Shown: positions 33,424 through 44,705, counted from the stretch's first letter. The stretch: 64,000 bases of DNA from Endomychus coccineus (GCA_958510875.1 OY294068.1:21122297-21186296), one strand, 5' to 3'. Program-made: numbers and translations. Notes: generated by a model not told the origin, from the sequence alone.

Positions 33424-36400
33424 TACACTGAGAGAAAAGGCGATGCGAAATATGTACATCGCGCTGTGTATAAACCATTTGTACATTATGTTTGAATATT
33501 TGTGGAATATTTTTGAATACTTAGTTTTTATTTAATTATATATTTTTGTGCATGTACTATTGTGCTCTATTTATTCATAACTCATTTTCATATAATTACA
33601 CAAAAATATATACAATATACGTTACGTAATATGTATATACGTGATCTATTCTTTGTTCGATTATATAGAACACAAATAAAGAAAATAACAAATATTTTAT
33701 GTGTGACTTATCTACAATATTCGCATTATTAATAAATGTGAAATGTAATAACTGTGTAGAAACATCATATTATATTATAGCAGGTTGGTGATAACATCAA
33801 TAATTGTAGTCTATTTTTATACAATTGTATATCCCGCCACTGAGAACACAATATTATGATATTCTCACTCAGTGGATGTCTGGTCTGTGTTGCGCGGCAG
33901 TCCGCCATTTACGATAACCTCGGCTACTGAGAGTCGTGTCACTGGTCGTGTATGTGTGTTTCTTTGATCTTGCCTACGTTCTTATTAAATTTCAGTTTGA
34001 TATTTGGAAAATGGACTCAGTAGTTGTTGGGTTGTTGGAGATTTGGGGGTTTCAAAAATTGATCCCGAAATTTAAAGGTAAATGTTACAATATATGGGTA
34101 CATAATTATTGTCATAGCTTTTCAATCGGAATCGATGTTGCAATCAAAATTGTTTCATAATACTTAGGTATCTATAGCATTAGCATTTGTCTCATGATGA
34201 AAATTATTACAATAATAATGGATATTATATGGGTAAATCTTTGATCACTATTATATAGTTATTATCAATTCTTCATCGGTCATTTAATGGTGAGAAGATG
34301 TCTATATACTTCTAAATACTATCACAATAATTAATTAGTAAGGTAGTGAATGGTGATTTTTGTTTGCTTATTATAGAGATATAGATATTTTTAATAAATA
34401 GGCGGCACAAGCAAGATGTTCGACTAGGTATTGAATCTTGAAACTGTCTGCTTTAGTGCTTCCTCCAACTGCTTGTGTTATTGATAGATTGATACCACTA
34501 CTAATGATTTAAACTATAATCGTCTGTGGGTACCAACGAAAAGAGCTTTATGCATCTGACCACCGAAATGAGGTACAATAATTCAATGAGTACCTAAGTC
34601 ATAACGTAATACTTTCAGTGAAGCTTCGGTTTCCTATTCCTAAGGCTACCGTACAAGATCGGGCGTATTCAATAATAGTGTTACGAAGTACCACCGGTTT
34701 GGCGATAAACATTGTAAAGTAACGTAACGATACAGTAAAATCGGGCGTTGTGTGTGTCAGTGAACATCATTGTACCTATAGTGAAAAATGAAAATCAAAT
34801 TCAATGAATAAAATTTATTTACTCACACAAACACTCGGATCAACAACCACATTTTTTTGTAATGTCAAATTACGCTCGCTCTTTTACGGTAGCACTTCGT
34901 ATACAACCGAAGTTTAACAGAATATTACGTTTTCGTAATTGTAGATAACGCTAAAGAATTAAGTCTGGACTAATTCTATTTTATAGAGCAACAAATTGAT
35001 GTTGAGACATTGAAAAATCTTAATGACGAAGACATTAAAAATCTCATACCAATTCTAGGACTTCGGAAAAGATCACCCAAGTTATTGAATACTGGAAACT
35101 CACTTTTGCCAAAAGAATGGATGATAAAATGGCTATTGGTCAATGTTATAGAAGTTTTCCATGTTTGAGTCAACCATTGGGTTATTTATTGGTAAATATA
35201 ATTTGGCTCTTAATAACTATACTTATCTACACATGTTAAATACTATTTTATGGTTAATTTGATAGCTTGTTCAAGCTTTGGAGATTTTTTCAGCTGGTTC
35301 AATCAATGAATGTATTTTTATTTTAGCTGGAAAGTGACTTCAATAAAATATATCCTGGGAAGGAAAATGCTTCACTTGGGAAGTATTCTCAAATGGGACA
35401 GAAAATTTATGAAATGCTGATAAACAAAAAAAATTTGTTCCTGCAAGAGTGCTTTAATTTTGATGAATTAAATTAAAGCGTTTGTAAATAATTACTATTT
35501 TAATGAGACCTAATCATCAAAATAGTAATTATTTAAAAATGCTTCATTCAGTTTTAAAAAATTTAGACGAACATGTTTATAGTCTTTAAATACAGGAAAA
35601 TTGTATTTTTTCATTTTATTATTGTCAAATTTTATAAACAACAATAAGATTCACTCGATTCTGTCTGTACTTATTTAGGAATTTGATACAATAAAATAGT
35701 TATAAATATAGGTGATTATTTATTTCATCCATTAAAAACATAGTTACCTAGAAATTTATAAGAATATAATAATAACTAAGCGCACACTAATAACTGTGAT
35801 TCATTTCTTAAGGTGTTTCGACTTATTCCTTCTGAAGAACATCCGAATGCCGTTGAGTTACCCAGAGATTAACAAGGCGAAACCGCTATCATTGAAAATG
35901 AAATTTGGTAATATAATACCTTTTTTCTTATTATCTGAAGGCATCAAAAACTAGGATTTAAACACAAAAATATATAATAGAATTAAACAAAATATACAAT
36001 TTAATGCATATTTCAGTTTCAAAATTATACAATTTTGTACTAAAATTGTCTACATAAATGGTACAATTATTTGAGCTTTATAGCAAGTATTGTGTAGGAA
36101 ACCTAAAATAATTGTTCCAGAAGTATGCACAATAGGATGTATGAGTATAACAATTCTGTGTGGTTTTCTGTACAATATATCCATATGGAATATACCATAT
36201 TGTGGAATTCTCTTACAAAAATTGTATAATAAACTAGAACATGAAATTTAAAAAATGCATATCATGGAAGGTATCACTTGGCTATATAGAATGTAACAGA
36301 ATACAGCTATTAATGTGCACAAACAGCACAATATTTTGAAACAAAATAGAATACCTACTAATTCGACAGTATCAACACAATATTTCAAGTACAAATTTAT

Positions 36401-36503
36401 TAGTTTAGAATACACAAATTGTTCCTGTCTTCATTTTAGGAACAGTTTGTATAACAAAATTATAAAATTGTATTGAAATAGTACATTTATTTCTCTCAGT
36501 GTA
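33424..36503. mobile_element. TACACTG element I, 3.1 kb, carrying a SAM-like gene
   Basis: Perfect 14-bp terminal inverted repeats, TACACTGAGAGAAA (33424-33437) and complement (36490-36503). If the outer TA is the target duplication the element proper starts CACTG. Both subterminal zones (33450-33720 and 35980-36480) are packed with short GTACA / ACAATT / TTGTAC words in both orientations, a pattern typical of transposase-binding subterminal repeats. The interior holds the three-exon gene at 34011-35476. No known transposase motif was recognised. CACTG-type ends occur in CMC and Academ-like groups, but assignment is open. Confidence 0.65.
34011..35476 (+). pseudogene. Three-exon SAM-like domain gene inside element I, one frameshift
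   Basis: Exon 1 34011-34077 (ATG; MDSVVVGLLEIWGFQKLIPK; donor GTAAAT, phase 1). Exon 2 34987-35191 (acceptor TTTTATAG; QQIDVETLKNLNDEDIKNLI then PILGLRKR). Exon 3 35327-35476 (acceptor TTTTAG; LESDFNKIYPGKENASLGKY, stop TAA). Exons 1 and 2 together form a SAM-like helical domain with the L-x-x-LNDEDIKxLIPxxGLRxR signature, a type common in insect and fish SAMD3-like, transposon-associated proteins. Near 35065 one base is missing relative to the frame that continues with VIEYWKLTFAKRMDDKMAIG and reaches a phase-0 donor (GTAAAT at 35192), so the gene reads through to an early stop (35166) unless this is a sequencing error. Domain call moderate, function unknown. Confidence 0.55.
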
Positions 36504-36799
36504 ATTACGATTCCTCATTAACATATCTTCAGCAGAATCATGCAGAATATTGTTCAACAAATGAGTGAAAACAAAAATAGTTGAAATATAATTAGGGCTG
36601 AATTATATGAATGTAATGCTTTCGGTACAGTTGTTTTTAATTTTATCATAGTTGACAGGATAGAACTACGTGCGGAATTGAACGGTTTCATGGTGGAACT
36701 TTTTGAATATGCAGATGTCTACTCTGTTAGGACCGAATTTTGTCCAACTAAAGAAAATCGTATCACAGAAAATTGCCAATATTCTGTGCAAATTAACGA

Positions 36800-37110
36800 A
36801 GCTGATAGAACTTCATCAAACGTCTTATATGAATCATCTCCAGGATAGATCTTTCATAATTATAAATGGTTTATTTAGATGAAATATCATTATATTCAAA
36901 ATCAAACTGATGTTATAATCAAAACGATGTTTAACAAGGGCAGACAATTTTTTTTCATCTGAACCTATACTTGTGGCTGTACATACTCTTTTGTAAATAT
37001 TGTTTAGAGATTCCTTTATATGTACTATCGCAATCTATCTGTGGTTTTGTATTAACTGTCTTAGATTTGAAAACTATTTACCAACACAGTTGGTAGGTTC
37101 AGATTTTTGA
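36800..37110 (-). mobile_element. Penelope-like ORF C-terminal fragment, minus strand
   Basis: Collinear with 10890-11290: the minus strand contains YIKESLNNIYKRVCTAT, a KHRFDYNISL-like block and the MKDLSWR-FI region, with frameshifts. No LTR or hammerhead motif is attached. It lies in the 670-base gap between the two TACACTG elements. Confidence 0.6.
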
Positions 37111-37359
37111 TTTTTTTTTAAGTAATGACGCTTTCAACTATAGAAACTCTACTTTATAATGGTTTTCTAATACACTGTAAAAAATATTTGGGTAAAATTC
37201 CCCTAAGAAATGGTGGCCACTGGGCGGCCACCATTCCACGGAGTAAATTTAACGCGTAAGGGCATTTTTAACCAAAAAGGGAAAATTACTCATTGCTCGG
37301 GTAAAAATCCTTGGCGGTGTGAATTTTACAGAGAAAAAAAACACGTTGGTGTAATTTTA

Positions 37360-37660
37360 CCCCCTAACATTACACATTAGTGTAAATTTGTATAGATAAA
37401 ATTACACCCTAATGTAAATTTGTACAGATAAAATTACACTCTAACGTAAATTTGTACAGATAAAATTACACTCTAATGTAAATTTGTAGAGATAAAATTA
37501 CACTCTAATGTAAATTTGTAGAGATAAAATTACACTCTAATGTAAATTTGTATAGATAAAATTACACTTTGATGTTAATTTTTATAGATGAAATTACAGT
37601 TTGATGTAAATTTGTATAGATAAAATTACTGTTGTTAATTTTACAGATACATTTACACCA
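37360..37660. repeat. 32-bp satellite inside element II
   Basis: About nine units of 32 bases with the core AAAATTACACTCTAATG and TAAATTTGTAGAGAT; for example, ATAAAATTACAC starts at 37396 and 37428. Units become less regular toward the right. The words GTAAAT and ATTTAC recur outside the array in the same element. Confidence 0.85.
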
Positions 37661-38485
37661 AATTGTAATTTTGTTTGTAAACGAAATACTTAGATGATTT
37701 GGCCCTGAAATATTCATTTAAAAATAAACTTTACCTACGCACTATTCCAACTTTTGATTAAAATTCTGTTGTATCATCGTCAACCAGGAAGATGAATTAA
37801 CCAGTTCATGTTAGCCCTTTTTCTAACATTCTATTGTGAACCATTACCTGAATACAATAACCTAAACAAAATGAAACGAGAATTTTTGTTTTACTTATAT
37901 TCAGGATTACAAAAATTCATAAAAAATTCTTTAAAAAATCACAAATAACTAATATTGTTACAAACTTATATATTAAAAAACCTCATACTGGGACGGCAAC
38001 AAAAGTAACAAGACTACCTGAAATTCAAAAATATTTATTATTAGAATAAAGGAGATGAGGAAAAGCAATACACATACATATTAGGGCCAGACGGATTCAA
38101 AAATAGTGAAAATTGAGATTCAAAATACTGGAATGGAAAAACAGGATAAAATAGGAAGCCTCTCTATAAAAATAAAATATATAAAATGAACCGTACTGGG
38201 CCTAGAACGATGCAAACCAAATTATAATTTACTACCTACCTTTAATAGAGCATTCTCTATAAGAAAGCCACGAATGATAACAATGGGAAAATCGTACTGT
38301 ACATTATTATTATTGAAAAACAAAGATATAAAACCAACTTACTTGCACCTCAATTCCGAGGAAAGAAAAGTACCTATATTAAAACAAAATAATAGAATTA
38401 TTGTAAAATACAAATTCATCAGACAAAATTCACCTGAAATTAAAATGTAGTATATTTAGAAGATAAAAACATACAAAATACTCAC

Positions 38486-38635
38486 TTTTCGGGTACAAAT
38501 AAATCTTGCACCGTACACCTGTCTGTGATAATATTGACAATTATATTGCCTTAATGTAGGAAATCCATGTCTGCATATTTGACAGTAATAACCTATTTGT
38601 TCTGCTGGTGTACAGGTTATGTGTATCTTGGAAAT
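38486..38635 (-). CDS. Exon-like ORF with zinc-finger-like motif in element II
   Basis: A 50-codon phase-0 open stretch on the minus strand, flanked by an acceptor (GTCTATAG) and a donor (GTGAGT at 38480-38485). It reads ITCTPAEQIGYYCQICRHGF, then PTLRQYNCQYYHRQVYG and ARFICTRK. The C-X2-C with later H and C residues resembles N-terminal zinc fingers of transposon-encoded proteins. A possible preceding exon (38694-38752, FRYCENRNTCFLGPLL) has good splice sites but its phase does not match, so the gene model is incomplete. Function unknown. Confidence 0.4.
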
Positions 38636-40059
38636 CTATAGACATAAAAGGCGAATAAAGGTACAAAAACAGCAAAGAAACCCATCAACCTACCTTTCAA
38701 AAGGGGCCCAAGAAAACAAGTATTCCGGTTCTCACAATAACGAAACAATCGACTGTTTAATAAATGTATTTCATTTAAAAGTTTTAAAATGAAAATGATC
38801 CTTACTGAATTAGAAACAGACGCTCATATGCAACACGACAGTAAGTGCAAACTGCAATGCGTTCTGGGAAATTCGACTATGCAAAAGGTCTACGATAGCT
38901 GTATCTCTCTCGCTCGAGATCATTAGTAGCGTGTAATAGAGAGGGGTATCAATATCTGTACGTATACGCAACACAGAGAAGACACATCTGTCGATGTCAG
39001 TACCGCAATCAGATTAGAGCGCAGAACCGATTGAGGGAAATTTGAATTGATATTATTTTGTTCACCGAAGATTCAGAGTTTTCATTCATATCATACTATA
39101 TTTTTGGTAGTATTTTATATGCATATTACAGAAATTTTAATAATTTAATACTACAACAGCTTAGTTTTTCTATTTAATAAATAGACATATAGATAATAGA
39201 ATAGCGGCTGTGTTGTGTAATAAAGTGTATAACAAAATATTTCTCTTTTATAATTAAATATCCCAAACTCAAAAACATAAGATGTTAACTATCGCTGTAT
39301 GTTTACTAATTTGCACAAAAAAATACTTTGTAATTTTTAATCATCATGACAATCATTTTTCAAAGTCTGCATGTGTGTTATCGGATACTTGATTAGCTAA
39401 TGGAACCCTCTGCCTTTAACATACCAACCCAACCCTAACAATTTTCTTGAAGTCAGCTTCCTATTAGTTGATCAGTCATCCATGTAACCGGTTCATAATA
39501 CGATGTCAAACTGTACGATCATATCACCCATTTGAATAGATTTCACTATTAGTGGGAAAATTTATCCAAATGAATAAATTTTCACTATTAGTGGGTAAAT
39601 TTATCCAAATGGTATCAAATTTACCACGATAATTATAAATTTCCAGTCAAATCTAGGGTAAAATTATTCACGCAGAGGTAATTTTCTATTCTGTAACGTA
39701 AAAATACACCAGAATCAAATTTACCTGGTAAATGTTCTCCAACTTTTAGGTACTTCAAGCTTTATCTCAAAAATGAGGTAATAGTTGCCAGTACATTGTA
39801 GTAATTTTACCAATTTACACCATTAAAATTACACCCATTTTTTACAGTGTACATATAATCTTACACGGCAATGTGTAATTGTGTAACCAATGAATTTTTC
39901 ATATTATAATGATAAACAATCGATTTATTCATACTTTTTAATTATTTAATTAATAAAATAAAAATTAATAATAATTCCCTACAAATTATTTTAAAATTTT
40001 ATTCTTAATTATAAATATAAACAAATTTGTTATATTCAAAAACCATGAAAATTTAATAA

Positions 40060-40330
40060 ATTTATTAATAAAATTACCTATAAAAAATTGAAATTTAATT
40101 TTTCCATATTGCGTTCGCTGTTGCAATGTAGACAATTTAAATCAATGTATCAATCACGCTGTAGATGTGAATTCGTGTTCAATCGTTTTGTGATGGTGTT
40201 CTTGAGATCGAAACGTGTGTCAAGACGAAAAAATATAGTAAACATATATGTTAATGTCACCTATTTTCCGATAATTTACATATAATTCATACCTGGGTCA
40301 AGAAAAATTATAATGATTGATTACAATTAG
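40060..40330 (+). mobile_element. Penelope LTR, plus strand, solo
   Basis: Ends with TTAATGTCACCTATTTTCCG and CATACCTGGGTCAAGAAAA, the same end as at 24780-24835 and 50350-50410. It contains a decayed hammerhead motif. No coding sequence attached. Confidence 0.65.
40184..40227 (+). ncRNA. Degenerate hammerhead ribozyme motif
   Basis: Stem I arms (CGTTTT and AAGACG), GAAAC and a GTGTGTC cleavage region are kept (GTC triplet), but the core box has decayed to GTGATG and stem II is rearranged (GTGTTCTTGAGATC). Probably inactive. Confidence 0.5.
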
Positions 40331-41865
40331 CCAACAAATAAATAAATTATATTGAGTTGATTTAAATCATGTCATCATCGTGCAAGGAAGCTATATCAGA
40401 GTATTGCCATTCGTCACTGAACATACTGTATATTATAGCACTATAAATAAGAATCACCCTTAAATTAAAAAGGGCCTTTCACCTATCAAATAGCCATCAT
40501 CAGAGTATATTAAATTAGAAATCAAGATATACCTGTTTGAATAGTATTTGAAATTAAATGCGTAAACAAGAGATAAATGTAAATTCATCAAATTAGTTGA
40601 CTAATTTAGACTTATCTACACTAGTAGCTGATATACACTAGTAGCTGATGTATGCGGCCTACGCCCGCAGAAACAACTGATACCCATAGAGGAAAGCGGA
40701 TAAGGGTAATTATTTCGTATATTAGTGTTATATTGTGTGACAATTTGTGAGGAGGAATGTAGCGGAGTAGAGAGCAAGCACAGTCTACTATGTTTTGAAT
40801 TATCATGTAACCTATATGATACATGTTATCATATTCCAGGCAGGCAGACTTCTACCATGTACATTTTCTGTAACAAAATTTAATCGAGATTAGACTAACC
40901 CATTTACATGTTTTCAGTTCAAACTGGTTATGAGTGATGATACAATCTTCTCTTATGTATTATTTTTATAGTTCTATCCCTAGAATTTATTATGAACTGA
41001 TATATAAACATATTTTTATGATGCTGTTCAAATACCAGAATAAATAAATTAGAGTTGAATCAAGTAGGCGTTTATTGCCTAAAGTGAATGATAATGCTTC
41101 ATTTTATTTTCAATAATGTGGGTCCCTAATCCTTTATTTGGGCACACCTACATTTTAATCGAAATTGCTGATGTGTCAAGGTGGTTTGCATACAATGGGT
41201 GCATGATACCAGCCATATGAACTGCATGAATATATTAGTACATCGTGGTTATTGATGTGTTATTTCGAAGTTATTAAACTCATCAATCAGACTTAATTTT
41301 TCATTCTACATTCAATTTCATGTAGATCTGGTGGAAAGAATAATTGTACTACATATTGCTTGAAGGCGGGGCACCCCTAAGTTGTGCCACGGTAAACAAG
41401 ATATATGTAATTGTACCATCTGCTTCGGAGGAGGTCAACTATGCAATTGAACTTCTCAAAGTTAACCCGCGCCGCGAAGAAAACAAGGACTAGCAAATCG
41501 ATCAAAAAAATAATTGGGGACATTTCAAAAAGTTTTGTGAGCAGGTAGTGTCTCAAATATACTTTTATTTTGTTCTGAGTGCATTTTAAAGTTAAAGGGG
41601 TTTATGTTTGCAGAGAAATCTATATACAGTATAATAAACTTTCAAAGAGTTCACACTGTGGATTCACTGTAACACTATAAATAAGGACCTGATATAATTT
41701 CACCCTTTACTATGTGATATGCGTCCATATTCATACGTAAATTGGGTCTCACAGATAAAATCGTACTACATAAATTGAGTCCCTAGTTTCAATATAATTC
41801 TCATAATATTCTTAGAAATGAGAATGTTAAAATTAGCGCAATTACAATATTTGTATTATATTCCA
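40331..41865. other. No gene recognised
   Basis: AT-rich. A 35-codon basic open frame starts at 41441 (MQLNFSKLTRAAKKTRTSKS) but has no supporting context. Confidence 0.3.
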
Positions 41866-41867
41866 AC

Positions 41868-42104
41868 AAAGTTAGGTTAGTACGTTAGCGTGGGTTAGGT
41901 TGGGTTAGATACAAAGGGGGTACAATAAACAATAATTATTGGTTATTATGAGAGTGCTAAGATTAAGGCGATTACAATAGTTGCATTCTATATCAACAAA
42001 GTTAGGTTGGTAGGTTAGATTATGTTATGTAAGGTTAGATTAAGTTAGGTCGGGTTATATTAAGTTAGGTTAGATTAGGCTAAGTTGGGTTAGGTTAGGT
42101 TCCT
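41868..42104 (+). repeat. Degenerate TTAGGTT array (interstitial telomere-like)
   Basis: Two runs of GTTAGGTT / GGGTTAGGTT words (41868-41912 and 42000-42104), related to the insect telomere repeat TTAGG but with frequent changes (TTAGATTA, GTTATGTTA) and a 7-base GGTTAGGTTA drift. A stretch of ordinary sequence (41913-41999) separates them. Confidence 0.65.
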
Positions 42105-42300
42105 GGAAAGCAGGAGCCTCTTCTCTTGTGCGGTGCCTGAAACCGCATCCAGGCGCGTCCCCAGGTGGCGGATAGGGAAATGCTCGCGGCCCTGTTGCCA
42201 GCAGGGTCAAGGGTAGGAGTGAAACGCTCCCGCGAACCAACAGGCACCCAGACACTGGATAAATTATGGGCTCCCAATCACAAGTTCTTGAGAAGAAGGT
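42105..42300. other. GC-rich segment next to the TTAGG array, probable retroelement 5' region
   Basis: About 200 bases far richer in G+C than the window (CGCATCCAGGCGCGTCCCC, GGGTAGGAGTGAAACGCTCC). No start codon-led ORF of known type. It has the look of a LINE 5' untranslated region, possibly one that targeted the TTAGG repeats as R1-clade telomeric LINEs do. This is inference. Confidence 0.35.
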
Positions 42301-42348
42301 GATGGATAGATTGTGATTGGCACGAATGATCCATATGTTCCAGTAGAG

Positions 42349-42510
42349 TAAGTTATCCCATCAAAGATAACTTACTGAAACAACGTAGGAAGTTATCCAA
42401 TCGAGATAAATTACTAAAAACCCAGGAACCATAAAAATTATACATCAACAATCTTATAATACAAACAGAAACAACATAGGAAGTTATCCCATCGAAATAA
42501 ATAACTAACT
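42349..42510. repeat. AAGTTATCC short repeats with a perfect hairpin
   Basis: TAAGTTATC (42349-42357) and GATAACTTA (42366-42374) form a perfect 9-bp inverted repeat with an 8-base loop. Further AAGTTATCC(C/A)ATCGA words follow near 42391 and 42481. Confidence 0.6.
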
Positions 42511-43480
42511 ACGAGATCATTAATATATATATGGAGAATAATGTAGGCCCTAATAAGCCTCCTTGTGGTATGCCAACGGTTGATATTTGTTCATTGCTCC
42601 TTTTGTCACTAATTTTTGTTTTTTGCCTCACGTCAGTCAGATAACTTTCAAATAGTTTGAGAGCATTTCCCCGAATGCCAATATTCTCTAATTTTCTGAG
42701 TAATAGTCCGTGGTCAACAGTATCAAAGCCTTCTGCCAAATCGATGAAGACGCATATGATCATTTTGTTTTGATCTACATTCGACGTAATACTAATTTTG
42801 AGATTGCATCCTGAGTAGAAGCTTTCTCGCGGAAGCCATATTGACTTTTACTTATAATTTAGAATTTTTCTAGAAACTTTTTCTAAAATTTTGCCAAGTA
42901 TTGGGAGAACGGAAATTGGTCGGTAATTGGTTGAGTGTTTTTTATTCACTGCCTTATAAATAGTTCCCCTAATTTCATATAGGTATTTGTTCATTAAATT
43001 CGATAGTGATTCTACTATAAAGAGAGATATTTCTGTCAAAATTTTCAGAGTCTACTCCTGCAGATTTATTTACTCTTGAAGTTTTTTAAATTTCAAGATT
43101 TCTTTAGAGTTTGTTTATTCCAGAAATATAGAGTTTTGTAATCGGTTTGTGGCACACTTAAAGTTTTGCTTCTGTAGTATTTTGGAAGCTAGTTCTTTGC
43201 CGATACTGGCAAAGTGTTTGTTGAAGGTATTTGCGATATTTATGCTGTCTGTAATCACATCGCTATTCAGATTTATTTGGTTGATTTCCTCTGATTCAAT
43301 TGTGCCACAATATTCAACTGTCTTTTGAGTTTTGATTTAATTTGTTTTTATAGTACTTATAGTACTTTTCTATCAGATTTGTGAGTTTATTGCGGTATGT
43401 AGTGAAATTCTGTTTTGATAAGTTTGATTTCTCACGTAAGTAAGTCAAAAACCTCTGACTGAATGTCTAATTCGGATAAG
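42505..43480 (-). mobile_element. LINE RT fragment, minus strand, third family
   Basis: From high to low coordinates on the minus strand: FTTYRNKLTNLIEKYYKYYK (pre-RT linker), HSTNYRPISVLPILGKILEK (RT entry), an interruption, then VFIDLAEGFDTVDHGLLLRK (motif A, with AE instead of SKA), ENIGIRGNALKLFESYLTDV with RQ, and STVGIPQGGLLGPTLFSIYI (motif B). It ends before motif C. 3' truncated as read, or cut by later events. Confidence 0.8.
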
Positions 43481-44099
43481 CGCAAAATGATAATTTCCAA
43501 GAATGAATTTCGATTTGCATGATTTTGTCGTTGCTATTCAAATTTCTTCTGAAAATTGAGATTTAAATTTTAATTGTTGTTTACCACAAACCGTTATTCG
43601 ATTATTTTACATTATACATGTAAGATGTCACTTTATATTTCTTGGAAGTATTTTTGGAAATACCTGGGGAATTTCACTTTCAAATTACTACTCTTTAGCA
43701 GGTATTACTATTTCTAAGAAGTTCCCCCAAAACACATAATTTCAAACATACAACAGCATATTATAAATCTTATTTTCTCATAAAATATTCGTACATTTAA
43801 ATATTAATATGGAACTGGTTACCTACTGGAATGATTGAGAACAGAATAGGTACATAAAAGAATCCGATTCAGTTACAGTTATTCAATTGTCATTTCATCC
43901 ATGGTGTTGTAGATCTCGAAGTATTTACTTCTGCGGAGGAATAATTTCAGACGGGACATGGGCATGCAGCTGCGGCTGTATCAAAATATATTATGAAGAA
44001 AAAAAGATATGAAGTTGCTGAATTTTTTGAGGGTAAACTTTTATTAGTGGAGAAGTTGTTACCGAAACACAACATCCAAGCCTCTCATTTTCAGGTCAA

Positions 44100-44178
44100 T
44101 TATGCCTATAATCTCCAAACCTTCAAGACAAATTCGAATACTCTCCTTTACCAACATTCCACAAACCAAGTATAGAGA
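44100..44178 (+). mobile_element. LINE family A, last 25 codons
   Basis: NLQTFKTNSNTLLYQHSTNQ and stop, matching the ORF2 end of family A (LQTFKKxSNxYLLxQHST). A very short scrap. Confidence 0.55.
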
Positions 44179-44288
44179 AACTTTCAATAGTAGCTCTTTC
44201 GAATATCAAAATGAAATCTGAAACATCAAAAAACTTATATATAAATTCTCGGGACACACTAAACACTAATACATTTGGTTATTATTTT

Positions 44289-44332
44289 CGTCTTTACGTA
44301 AGTTTCGGTCTCACGACCATCATCAGAAGACG
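44289..44332 (-). ncRNA. Intact type I hammerhead ribozyme motif of a Penelope LTR
   Basis: On the minus strand from 44332 downward: stem I arm CGTCTT (44327-44332), core CTGATGA (44320-44326), one extra T (44319), stem II GGTC-GTGA-GACC (44307-44318), GAAA (44303-44306), stem III C-TTAC-G (2 base pairs counting A15.1-U16.1), cleavage triplet GTA (44295-44297), and stem I arm AAGACG (44289-44294). All invariant core bases of the hammerhead are present. Penelope-like elements are known to carry type I hammerheads with very short stem III in their LTRs. The extra base between A9 and stem II is tolerated in some natural hammerheads. Self-cleavage is predicted, most likely as a dimer. Confidence 0.8.
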
Positions 44333-44705
44333 TATTAATGTCTAAAATGGGATTTCTTAAAAACAATTGTATCAGCACAAAGTGTTCTTATGGCACCAAT
44401 TTCAATTAAAAATGCCCACGTCGCCGAAACGAACAGAAAGACGAGTAATCGAAATTGTAACACATCCATATTTTGAGTATATGAATATGTATCAAGGATC
44501 CACTGCTTAACAATTACTAATAAAATTATAAAAGTCCTTTCAAGAAATGTTTGGATACGACTGAAACCAAAAAATATAACACTCAAGTATCCACTTTTGA
44601 ATCAGATGTTAAAGATCTATGAGGTAATAGAAAAAGGTTGTCAGACCTTATTAGAAATATTGCTGATTGAGCATTCTACCTAAAATACTTTCAACATTAT
44701 AAATA

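Larger units (their letters stand above)
37171..39851. mobile_element. TACACTG element II, 2.7 kb
   Basis: Perfect 15-bp terminal inverted repeats, TACACTGTAAAAAAT (37171-37185) and complement (39837-39851). The left subterminal part carries a 32-bp satellite; the right part (39540-39830) carries scattered GGTAAATTT and TAAAATTAC words. The minus strand contains at least one exon-like piece with a zinc-finger-like cysteine/histidine pattern (38486-38635). The GC-richer interval 38810-39010 (TCTCTCTCGCTCGAGATC) could be a promoter region. Same first seven bases as element I, only 667 bases away. Confidence 0.65.

Noticed and set aside
37360..37660. 32-bp repeats considered as CRISPR repeats
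   Set aside because: They are head-to-tail without spacers and lie inside a transposon-like element.
38694..38752. Possible exon (FRYCENRNTC) preceding the zinc-finger-like exon
   Set aside because: Good splice sites, but its phase does not match the downstream exon. Kept only as a remark.
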